5,686 nt of DNA from CALXJM01 sp963930325 (GTDB lineage Bacteria > Bacillota > Clostridia > TANB77 > CAG-508): assembly GCA_963930325.1 (NCBI GenBank), contig CAWVME010000069.1, positions 1 through 5,686 of the forward strand, written 5' to 3'. Under the pieces are notes generated by a model. It was not told the DNA's origin. It saw only the letters and a program-made list of their open reading frames with translations, and made no database searches. Of the stretch, positions 1-5,686 are shown in pieces; the stretch's first letter is position 1; each line of letters starts with the position of its first letter. A program made the translations under genes and the position numbers.

Positions 1-1545
1 AAAAGAGAAATAGAAATCGCACAAAGCATGGGGATAGAAGTAAATCCATATGATATAACAGAAGATGGAGAATTATTGTCATCAAATGGAAATTTGTTAC
101 TCATGGATAGCAGCGGAACATTAACTATACCAGATAGAGTAATAAAAATCGGAGAAGGAGCATTTGCAAACTTAGAAGGACTAAAAACAATTATTATTCC
201 AGGAACTGTAGAAGAAATATCCGAAGGTGCATTTGCGCATAACAAAACATTAGAAACAGTAATAATGAAAGATGGAGTAAAAGTAATAGGAATTTGTGCT
301 TTTGAGCAATGTGCACAATTAAAAACAGTAGAAATGCCAGATAGTATAGAAACAATAGGTTCGCAAGCTTTTTATAGTTGCCCTAATCTCACAGATATAG
401 AAATTCCTCCTAATATAACAATGATCCCTTCTTATCTACTTTGCAATTGCCATAGCTTAGAAACAATTAATTTACCAGAAGGTATAACAGATATTGGAAA
501 TGCAAGTTTTAAAAGTACTAGTATAACTAACATAAAGATACCTAGCAGTGTAACAAATATAAATTCAAATGCATTTGAAGATTGCAAAAAACTAGAAACA
601 ATAGATTTAACAGGAAACCGCTCCTATGTGTTCGAAGATAACATGATAAAAAACATAGAAAAAACAGAAATCGTATTTATTACATATCCATACATTAATT
701 CATCAGATACGCTTACAATACCGGAAGGAATTAAAACTTTTGGATTTAACTTAGAACAATATGAAAATCTGAAAAAAATCATTTTCCCATCAACATTAGA
801 AAAAATAACGACAAAATACCCATATACTATAGAAAATATAGAATTAAAAAACAATTCTAACTATATTTCAGAAAACGGTTTTTTTTATACAAATGATACT
901 AATAAAAGTTTAATCTTATGCTATTCTAAAGATAAAAACATAAAGGTTCAAGACAGTATAACTAATTTAAAAGAATATTCTTTTATATCAGCAACAAATG
1001 CAGAAATAATTGAACTCCCTGACAATTTAACAACAATAGATGCTTTTACATTTACTAATACGAGTATAAATTTAGATGAAATAAAAATTGGGAAAAATGT
1101 ATCTTTGATAGATCCTTTATTTAAATACATGAACTATCATGGAAAGGTTACGATTGATTCTCAAAACCAGAATTATATGATAGAAGATAATATTCTATAT
1201 AATAAAGATAAGACTACTTTAATAGCAGTACTTGAACAAATTCAAGGTAGCTTTACTATTCCAGAACAAGTAACGACTATAGGAGGTAGAGCATTTCATA
1301 ATCAAAATGAAATGAAAGAAGTCATAATATCAGAAAAAGTAACTGACATTGGAAATTCATTTAATTATTGTACTGGATTAACAAAAGTGGAAATTCCTAG
1401 GAACGTGGAAAAAATAGGAGAAAGCTGTTTTAATCAGTGCTCAAATCTAAAAGAAATTATAGTTCAAAAAGAAGAAAACTCTATTGTAGGAGCTCCATGG
1501 AGTGCTACTGCTGGTGAAAAAGTAGTTTATTGGAAGGGAAACTAG
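1..1545 (+). CDS. BspA-type leucine-rich-repeat protein (LRR_5 family), 5'-truncated by the window edge
   Basis: The reading frame is open from base 1. The first ATG at 28 has no ribosome binding site before it, so the true start lies upstream. Stops TAG and TGA follow each other at 1543-1548. Numbering from the ATG at 28, residues about 31-196 are a run of LRR_5 repeats of about 23 residues with the pattern L-x-x-I-x-I-P-x-x-V-x-x-I-G-x-x-A-F, for example around residues 31-46 and 54-69. More repeats lie at about 226-260, 312-345 and 408-475. The protein ends in a G-A-P-W motif (488-491) and a short Tyr/Trp-containing tail, a common ending for this family. BspA-like proteins are usually secreted or surface-exposed and mediate adhesion or protein binding. 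Here the signal region is not visible, and the C-terminus shows no LPXTG motif or membrane anchor. Location and ligand are therefore unknown. The family call is firm; the function is not. Confidence 0.9.
   Translation, partial: KREIEIAQSMGIEVNPYDITEDGELLSSNGNLLLMDSSGTLTIPDRVIKIGEGAFANLEGLKTIIIPGTVEEISEGAFAHNKTLETVIMKDGVKVIGICAFEQCAQLKTVEMPDSIETIGSQAFYSCPNLTDIEIPPNITMIPSYLLCNCHSLETINLPEGITDIGNASFKSTSITNIKIPSSVTNINSNAFEDCKKLETIDLTGNRSYVFEDNMIKNIEKTEIVFITYPYINSSDTLTIPEGIKTFGFNLEQYENLKKIIFPSTLEKITTKYPYTIENIELKNNSNYISENGFFYTNDTNKSLILCYSKDKNIKVQDSITNLKEYSFISATNAEIIELPDNLTTIDAFTFTNTSINLDEIKIGKNVSLIDPLFKYMNYHGKVTIDSQNQNYMIEDNILYNKDKTTLIAVLEQIQGSFTIPEQVTTIGGRAFHNQNEMKEVIISEKVTDIGNSFNYCTGLTKVEIPRNVEKIGESCFNQCSNLKEIIVQKEENSIVGAPWSATAGEKVVYWKGN
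40..1296 (+). repeat. Four diverged copies of a protein-level module starting the LRR blocks
   Basis: Four segments of the LRR protein share one layout of about 42 residues: an N-x-x-Y/N-P-Y start, an E-D/N-G/N turn, a hydrophobic strand, a charged or Asn-rich loop, a second strand, then T-I-P-x-x-V-x-x-I-G-x-x-A-F. They lie at about 40-165, 616-747, 853-984 and 1165-1296. The fourth copy (N-Q-N-Y-M-I-E-D-N-I-L-Y) and the second (N-R-S-Y-V-F-E-D-N-M-I) match best. The first lacks the leading N-x-x-Y form but keeps the rest. The similarity is visible in the protein only, so the copies are old. Confidence 0.55.
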
Positions 1546-1576
1546 TGATAAAAATAAAAAATTTCTATTACAAGTA

Positions 1577-1609
1577 AAAAAGAATAGGAAAGCATAACCT
1601 ATTCTTTTT
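1577..1609 (+). terminator. Intrinsic terminator after the LRR gene
   Basis: A perfect 12-bp inverted repeat pairs 1577-1588 (AAAAAGAATAGG) with 1598-1609 (CCTATTCTTTTT) around a 9-base loop. The stem top is closed by two G-C pairs, and the descending arm ends in a run of five T. It starts about 30 bases after the LRR stop codons and would end that transcript. The A-run on the other arm could in principle make it work on the minus strand too, but no minus-strand gene ends here. Confidence 0.9.
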
Positions 1610-1635
1610 ATTGTATGAAAAAAGTTTGAAAAAAC

Positions 1636-1665
1636 TATACAAAAAATAACATTTAATGATATAAT
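1636..1665 (+). promoter_or_regulatory. Extended -10 promoter for mutL (SigA-type)
   Basis: TATAAT at 1660-1665 is a perfect -10 box, and TG at 1657-1658 makes it an extended -10. TATACA at 1636-1641 matches the -35 consensus at four of six positions, with an 18-bp spacer. Transcription would start near 1672, giving a leader of about 24 bases before the mutL ATG. It lies directly after the terminator, so mutL and the genes behind it probably start a new transcription unit here. No operator-like palindrome was seen. Confidence 0.75.
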
Positions 1666-1684
1666 GAGAAAAATGTAATAAGAT

Positions 1685-1689
1685 GGGGG
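1685..1689 (+). promoter_or_regulatory. Atypical G-rich ribosome binding site of mutL
   Basis: GGGGG lies six bases before the ATG at 1696. It pairs with the anti-Shine-Dalgarno sequence less well than AGGAGG would. No better site exists between the predicted transcription start and the ATG. The earlier ATG at 1683 is in another frame. Confidence 0.5.
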
Positions 1690-1695
1690 CTAATT

Positions 1696-3945
1696 ATGGG
1701 AAATATAGTTTTATTAGACGAATTAACAATTAATAAAATAGCAGCGGGTGAAGTAATTGAAAGACCGGCTTCTGTAGTAAAAGAATTAGTAGAAAACTCT
1801 ATAGATGCAGGAGCAACAAACATAACTATAGAGGTGCAAAATGGTGGAATATCTTTTATACGAATCACAGATAATGGAAAAGGAATTGCACAAGATGATT
1901 TAGAAATTGCATTTGAAAGGCATGCAACAAGCAAAATTCGAGAAGCAGAAGACCTAGAGAATGTTAAATCTATGGGATTTAGAGGCGAAGCTTTGGCGAG
2001 TATAGCAGCTATTTCAAATGTAGAACTAATATCTAGAACTGTAGAATCAGATATAGGTAACCGAATTGTAGTAGAAGGCGGCAAAGTGTTAGAAAAAGGA
2101 GAGTATGGATGTAGTAGAGGAACTACTATTACTGTAAAAAATTTGTTTTATAATACTCCTGTAAGATATAAATTTTTGAAAAAAGATTTTACAGAACTGG
2201 GGTACATAGAAGATACTGTAACAAGACTTGCTCTAATCAATATGAATGTAGGGTTCAAGCTTATTAGTTTAGGGAAAACTATTGTTCAAACTAATGGGGA
2301 TGGAAATGTAAAGAATGTTCTTTATAGTATTTATGGCAAAGATATTGCAAGTAATGTTTTAGATGTAAATTACGAATATGAAGAAATAAAAGTACAAGGT
2401 GTAGTTGGAAAGCCAGAAATAGCACGTTCAAATAAAACAAATCAATTATTTTTTGTAAATAAAAGATTTGTAAAAGACAAAACATTGGCGTCTGCTGTTG
2501 AACAAGCATTTAAAGGATTACTGCCAATCGGGAAATTTGGATTTGTGGTTTTAAATATAGAAATGAACCCAAAACAAGTAGATGTTAATGTGCATCCAGC
2601 TAAACTAGAAGTAAGATTCCAAGAAGAAAATAAAGTATTTAAAGCAGTTTATCATGCCATAAAAGAAAGCTTATTACAAGGAAATCTAATGAAGGACAAT
2701 CCATTTGCACCAAGTGGATTAAAAGAAAATGAAACTCAAGCAAAGATACAAAGAATTTTAGATGAAGTTAATAAAAAATTTGAACAACAAGGAATAAATT
2801 CAATAGAAAATAAAGAAGTAGAGGCTACAGTTAATCCATATAAGGTAATAGAAGCTGCTGAAAATAAAGTGAAAATCAATATATCAGAGGATGTAAATAA
2901 TGCAGAAACAGTTTTACCTAAGGCAATTGTAGAAACAGCTACGCCAGAAAATGTGATACCACTAGTAGATGAACAAGCCACTTTTAAAGCAGGACAAGAA
3001 ACAGCAAATATGGAAAAAAGTGGAGATGAAAACATCATAGAGGCAGTTTTCAATAAAAGACAAAATTTAATTAACACTCCAACAGAAGAACAGGTAGCTC
3101 TTGCTACAGAACGATTAGGAATGCAAAATAAAACAAGAATGGGAGATACAATTGAACTAAAAGAGGATACTGTTCCAGTAGACATAAAGAATATAGAAAA
3201 TGTAACAAAAGTGAAACAAGAAACTATTACAAATTTAAATTTCGACGAAATGTATACAAAAATGTTTGGAAAGAAATTTGAATTACCACCTAAAAAAGAA
3301 GAAATTAAAACAGAATATGCAAGTACATCGAATATGTCTGTATTTGAGAATGAAGCAGAATATGAGGTGATGAATTATAAGTTTATAGGAATTGCTTTTG
3401 ATACTTACATTATTGTTCAAATTAAAGATGAAATTTATATTATAGATCAGCATGCAGCACATGAAAGAGTAATGTATGAAAAAATAAAAAAGAACTTTTA
3501 TGATAATAAAGAAAAAGAATCACAACTTATGTTGGTACCAGATGTAATTACATTAAGCCATAAAGAAATGGGAATTGCACAAGATAATAAAGATATTTTT
3601 GAAAAGGCAGGATTTGCTTTTGAAGAATTTGGAGAGAACACAATAAAACTAACAGGGGTTCCTAATATTTGTATGGAAATGAATACAAAAGAACTATTCT
3701 TAGATATTTTAGATGAAATTAATACAGTTGCAAGGACAGCAAGACAGGAAGTAGAAGAAAAATTCATTGCAACCATTGCTTGCAAAGCTGCTGTAAAAGC
3801 AAATATGAAATTAACTGAAGAAGAAGTAGATGAACTTATGCGACAAATCCTAAAATTGCCAAATCCATTTACTTGCCCTCATGGAAGGCCAACAGCTATT
3901 AAAATGAGCAAAGCAGAAATAGAAAAGAAATTTGCAAGGAGATAG
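1696..3945 (+). CDS. mutL: DNA mismatch repair protein MutL (endonuclease type)
   Basis: MutL couples mismatch recognition by MutS to strand removal; in bacteria without MutH it nicks the strand itself. This 749-residue protein has an intact GHKL ATPase: the I-A-A-G-E-V-I-E-R-P-A-S-V-V-K-E motif (15-30, with E30 as the expected catalytic Glu), E-N-S-I-D-A-G (33-39), D-N-G-K-G (59-63) and G-F-R-G-E-A-L (94-100). The transducer domain follows to about 330 and includes N-V-H-P-A-K (298-303). The C-terminal endonuclease domain has D-Q-H-A-A-H-E-R-V-M-Y-E (584-595), A-C-K-A-A-V-K-A (695-702) and C-P-H-G-R-P (727-732), the metal-binding set. Q-L-M-L-V-P (610-615) fits the beta-clamp binding motif known from Bacillus MutL. 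The linker (about 335-555) is long, acidic and Lys/Glu-rich, and makes the protein longer than most MutL (about 600-680). The gene has no frameshift and contains no in-frame CGG. miaA follows after 63 bases, a common mutL-miaA order. Confidence 0.98.
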   Translation: MGNIVLLDELTINKIAAGEVIERPASVVKELVENSIDAGATNITIEVQNGGISFIRITDNGKGIAQDDLEIAFERHATSKIREAEDLENVKSMGFRGEALASIAAISNVELISRTVESDIGNRIVVEGGKVLEKGEYGCSRGTTITVKNLFYNTPVRYKFLKKDFTELGYIEDTVTRLALINMNVGFKLISLGKTIVQTNGDGNVKNVLYSIYGKDIASNVLDVNYEYEEIKVQGVVGKPEIARSNKTNQLFFVNKRFVKDKTLASAVEQAFKGLLPIGKFGFVVLNIEMNPKQVDVNVHPAKLEVRFQEENKVFKAVYHAIKESLLQGNLMKDNPFAPSGLKENETQAKIQRILDEVNKKFEQQGINSIENKEVEATVNPYKVIEAAENKVKINISEDVNNAETVLPKAIVETATPENVIPLVDEQATFKAGQETANMEKSGDENIIEAVFNKRQNLINTPTEEQVALATERLGMQNKTRMGDTIELKEDTVPVDIKNIENVTKVKQETITNLNFDEMYTKMFGKKFELPPKKEEIKTEYASTSNMSVFENEAEYEVMNYKFIGIAFDTYIIVQIKDEIYIIDQHAAHERVMYEKIKKNFYDNKEKESQLMLVPDVITLSHKEMGIAQDNKDIFEKAGFAFEEFGENTIKLTGVPNICMEMNTKELFLDILDEINTVARTARQEVEEKFIATIACKAAVKANMKLTEEEVDELMRQILKLPNPFTCPHGRPTAIKMSKAEIEKKFARR

Positions 3946-3996
3946 AATGAAAAATAATTACCTTTAGTATTACATAAAAAATGATTATTAAATAAA

Positions 3997-4003
3997 GAAA
4001 GGA
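3997..4003 (+). promoter_or_regulatory. Ribosome binding site that sets the miaA start at 4009
   Basis: GAAAGGA lies five bases before ATG 4009. The frame from this ATG encodes the expected first beta strand and the start of the P-loop. The alternative TTG at 4028 in the downstream frame has no such site and would lack both. This supports 4009 as the true start and places the frameshift inside the gene. Confidence 0.8.
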
Positions 4004-4008
4004 AAAAT

Positions 4009-4951
4009 ATGCACAAACCTAAAGTAATTGTTATATGCGGACCAACAGCTTCACGGAAAAACGAGTTTAAGTATTAGCTTGGCACAAAAAATTGATGGAG
4101 AAATTGTTTCTTGCGATTCTATGCAGATTTATAAAGATATGAACATAGGAACAGCAACACCAACTCAAGAAGAAATGAGAGGAATAAAGCATTATATGAT
4201 AAATTGTGTAGATCCAGAAGAAAGGTTTAGTGTTTCAGATTATAAAAGACAAGCAGAAAAGTCAATTGAAGAAATATTAAAAAAAGATAAAATCCCTATT
4301 GTAGTAGGAGGTACAGGACTTTACTTAAATTCTCTTGTAGATGAAATAGAATATCCGGAAATTGGAATAGATGAAGATTACCGTATAAAATTAAATAATA
4401 GAGCAGAAAAAGAAGGGTTAGGAAAATTATATGATGAGGCATATCAAATAGACCCAGAAGCAATGGAAAAAATTAGCCAAAATGATAAAAAAAGAATTAT
4501 ACGAGTGCTAGAAATTTATTATCAAACTGGAAAAACAAAGACACAGCAAGAAATCTTATCAAGAAAAAATGAAGTAAGATTTGATTATTATATTTTCGGA
4601 TTGAACATGGAAAGAACCGTACTTTATGAAAGAATTAATAAAAGAGTAGACATTATGATAGAACAAGGTTTGATTGAAGAAGTAAAAGAATTAGTGAAAA
4701 AGCATCCGAAAATAAAAACAGCTATGCAAAGTATTGGATATAAAGAAACTGTAGAATATTTAGAAAACAAAATGACTAAAGAAGAAATGATAGAGAAAAT
4801 TAAACAAGAAAGCAGGAGATATGCAAAAAGGCAATTAACTTGGTTTAGAAAGAGAAATGAAATGATTTGGCTAAACGGTTTAGAAAGCCATGAAGAAAAT
4901 ATTAGAATAATATTAGAAACTATTAAAAAGGAGAAATGCAAGGAGGTGTAA
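4009..4951 (+). CDS. miaA: tRNA dimethylallyltransferase MiaA, interrupted by a +1 frameshift in the P-loop
   Basis: MiaA transfers a dimethylallyl group to A37 of tRNAs reading U-starting codons. Read with one base skipped at 4054 (4053 is equivalent), the gene encodes 313 residues, the normal family length. It has P-loop G-P-T-A-S-G-K-T (11-18), D-S-M-Q-I-Y (36-41, D36 being the expected catalytic Asp), N-I-G-T-A (45-49), G-G-T-G-L-Y (100-105), a K-R-I-I-R-V-L-E segment, Q-S-I-G-Y-K-E and the C-terminal R-R-Y-A-K-R-Q-L-T-W-F-R signature. Without the shift, translation from ATG 4009 gives 22 residues and stops at TAG 4075-4077. The extra base falls between Ser15 and Gly16 of the P-loop, where the zero-frame codon is CGG. 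Everything else looks conserved, so this is a young lesion, a sequence error, or a recoded gene. The sequence AGGAGGTG inside the last codons is the binding site for the next gene. Confidence 0.93.
4051..4057 (+). other. +1 frameshift site 1 (tca-CGG-A) in miaA
   Basis: The frame from ATG 4009 reads tca, CGG, aaa, aac and reaches a stop seven codons after tca. The conserved frame reads tca, then gga (4055-4057), aaa, acg. This gives A-S-G-K-T and continues to the gene's end. The junction is fixed tightly because the P-loop motif lies on both sides: G-P-T-A-S before and G-K-T after. One extra base (C 4054, or A 4053) is therefore present relative to any functional MiaA. Confidence 0.95.
4941..4948 (+). 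promoter_or_regulatory. Ribosome binding site for the HlyD-like gene, overlapping the miaA end
   Basis: AGGAGGTG is a near-perfect Shine-Dalgarno sequence within the last miaA codons. It precedes GTG 4959 by about 10-12 bases. An in-frame TAA at 4956-4958 lies directly before that GTG, so no earlier start is possible. The overlap suggests translational coupling to miaA. Confidence 0.8.
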
Positions 4952-4958
4952 AAAATAA

Positions 4959-5686
4959 GTGAATAGGAAGCGAAAGGAAAACGAATTAAATCAGAAAGAA
5001 ATTGTGCAAAAACTTATAATTATACTAATTGTTATACTAATTGTAGCTTTTTCCTATAGTGTATATGCTCTGATTAAAAAGCCGGCAGATACAGCAAGTG
5101 TAAAAAACGGAACATTAGCTTTAGAAGAAAGTACAGTTCGGATATATTATACGCGAAGAAACAATAGTTCAAGGAGAAAATTATAAAAATGGAATTACAC
5201 AAATTAAAGGCGAAGGAGAAAGAGTTTCTAATGGAGCTGCTATCTACCGATATGCCAGCAAAGATGAAGAAGCAATCAGACAAAAAATAGAAGAATTAGA
5301 TCAAAAGATTAATGATGCTATGGACTCGCAAGAAAATATATTTTCTGCAGACATAAAGCTATTAGAATCGCAAATTGAAGAAAAACTAGATTTAATTCAA
5401 CAAGAAAACGAATTAGAAAAGTTACAAGAATATAAAAAGGAAATTGCGAGTATTATTACAAAAAAAGCACAAATTGCTGGTGAGCTAAGTCCAGCAGGTT
5501 CATATATCAAACAACTAATAGAAGAAAGGGCAACATACTTAAATCAAATAGCAAATTCATCAGAAGAAGTATATGCACCAACATCTGGAATTGTATCATA
5601 TCGAATTGATGGATTAGAGAAAGTATTATTACCAGGTGATTTTTCTTATTTAAATATGGAATTTTTAGAAAATTTAAATTTGAAAA
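4959..5686 (+). CDS. HlyD-like single-pass membrane protein, +1 frameshifted and 3'-truncated by the window edge
   Basis: The frame from GTG 4959 gives a Lys/Arg-rich start, a membrane helix at about residues 18-38 and K-N-G-T-L-A-L-E-E-S-T-V (49-60). It then turns into unlikely sequence and stops at 5184-5186. Skipping one base at 5139 continues as G-Y-I-I-R-E-E (61-67) and stays open to the window edge, at least 242 residues in all. The joined protein has a first beta-rich half (about 61-98), a charged helical stretch likely to form a coiled coil (about 101-200), and V-Y-A-P-T-S-G-I-V-S-Y (204-214), the return half of a lipoyl/barrel-sandwich fold. That is the layout of HlyD-type adaptor proteins, with the N-terminus inside and the rest outside the membrane. 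No partner transporter is visible, so a transport role is only a family inference. In Clostridia, I recall similar proteins near the ylmE/sepF cell-division cluster; the sequence beyond the window would show this. Confidence 0.8.
5021..5044 (+). repeat. Tandem 12-bp duplication in the membrane helix
   Basis: TATACTAATTGT occurs twice head to tail at 5021-5032 and 5033-5044. It is a whole number of codons and produces the repeated I-L-I-V I-L-I-V in the membrane helix of the HlyD-like protein. It probably arose by replication slippage. It does not change the frame and is not the cause of the frameshift further on. Confidence 0.9.
5136..5142 (+). other. +1 frameshift site 2 (gtt-CGG-A) in the HlyD-like gene
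   Basis: The frame from GTG 4959 reads gtt, CGG, ata, tat and stops at 5184-5186. The downstream frame is blocked by TAG at 5122-5124, so the switch must occur between about 5125 and 5184. The best protein join is V60 to G-Y-I-I-R-E-E, starting with gga at 5140-5142 and skipping C 5139. The exact point is less firmly fixed than at site 1 because this family is less conserved. Confidence 0.8.

Noticed and set aside
1626..1631. TTGAAA as the -35 box of the mutL promoter
   Set aside because: It is 28 bp from the TATAAT at 1660, too far for a sigma-70-type promoter. TATACA at 1636 with an 18-bp spacer fits.
1653..2084. Antisense open frames over mutL, the LRR gene, miaA and the HlyD-like gene
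   Set aside because: They mirror strongly conserved + strand proteins, have no ribosome binding sites, and encode Ser/Ile/Phe-rich sequence typical of the reverse complement of AT-rich genes.
3947..3967. Tiny ORF of six codons after mutL
   Set aside because: It has no ribosome binding site and is too short. An ATG followed by a few codons is expected by chance here.
3953..3989. AT-rich hairpin (3953-3960 with 3982-3989) as a terminator between mutL and miaA
   Set aside because: Eight pairs, all A-T except one G-T, with a 21-base loop and no T-run after it. It is too weak to support.
4054..4062. A -1 slippery heptamer (A-AAA-AAC type) explaining the miaA shift
   Set aside because: Only five A's precede the C, and a -1 shift is the wrong direction. 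A +1 shift is needed, and it must occur before the GGA codon to keep the P-loop.
4028..4951. miaA starting at TTG 4028 as a stand-alone gene
   Set aside because: It has no ribosome binding site, its first nine residues are out-of-frame noise, and it lacks the first beta strand and most of the P-loop. The ATG at 4009 with GAAAGGA encodes the missing part.
4054..5141. Simple reassignment of CGG to another amino acid
   Set aside because: Changing the meaning of CGG would not change the frame. Both genes would still run into stops at 4075 and 5184, so reassignment alone cannot explain the pattern.
1..5686. CRISPR array, tRNA or rRNA gene, insertion sequence or phage attachment site
   Set aside because: No regularly spaced repeats, cloverleaf-like segments, terminal inverted repeats or transposase motifs were seen on either strand.

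Overview
The window is AT-rich, protein-dense DNA with nearly every gene on the + strand. It looks like a low-GC Firmicute, most likely an anaerobic Clostridia-type gut bacterium. The evidence is the AT-biased codon use, an endonuclease-type MutL (as in bacteria lacking MutH), a mutL-miaA gene order, a BspA-type leucine-rich-repeat protein, and a HlyD-like membrane-anchored protein. No species can be named from the sequence alone.

Layout: (1) 1-1545 is the 3' part of a BspA/LRR_5 surface-type repeat protein whose start lies outside the window. (2) 1546-1695 is a control region: a strong intrinsic terminator (1577-1609) followed by an extended -10 promoter (about 1636-1665). This cleanly separates the LRR gene from the next operon. 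(3) 1696-3945 is an intact mutL with a long interdomain linker. (4) 4009-4951 is miaA, complete at both ends but with one extra base inside the P-loop. (5) 4959-5686 is a HlyD-like single-pass membrane protein, running off the right edge and also carrying one extra base. Genes 3-5 are close together in one direction and probably form one transcript: mismatch repair, then tRNA A37 prenylation, then an envelope protein.

The most interesting signal is shared by miaA and the HlyD-like gene. Each needs a +1 frameshift to be read. At both places the zero-frame codon at the shift is CGG followed by A: tca-CGG-A at 4051-4057 and gtt-CGG-A at 5136-5142. Skipping the C, or reading CGGA as four bases, restores the conserved protein with Gly at the junction. 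By eye, CGG occurs about fifteen times on the + strand, and these two are the only ones in reading frame. None of the roughly 55 arginine codons in the properly read genes is CGG. This fits either a genome in which CGG is an unassigned or very slow codon that provokes +1 frameshifting, or systematic one-base insertion errors at CGG in the assembly. The window alone cannot decide between them.
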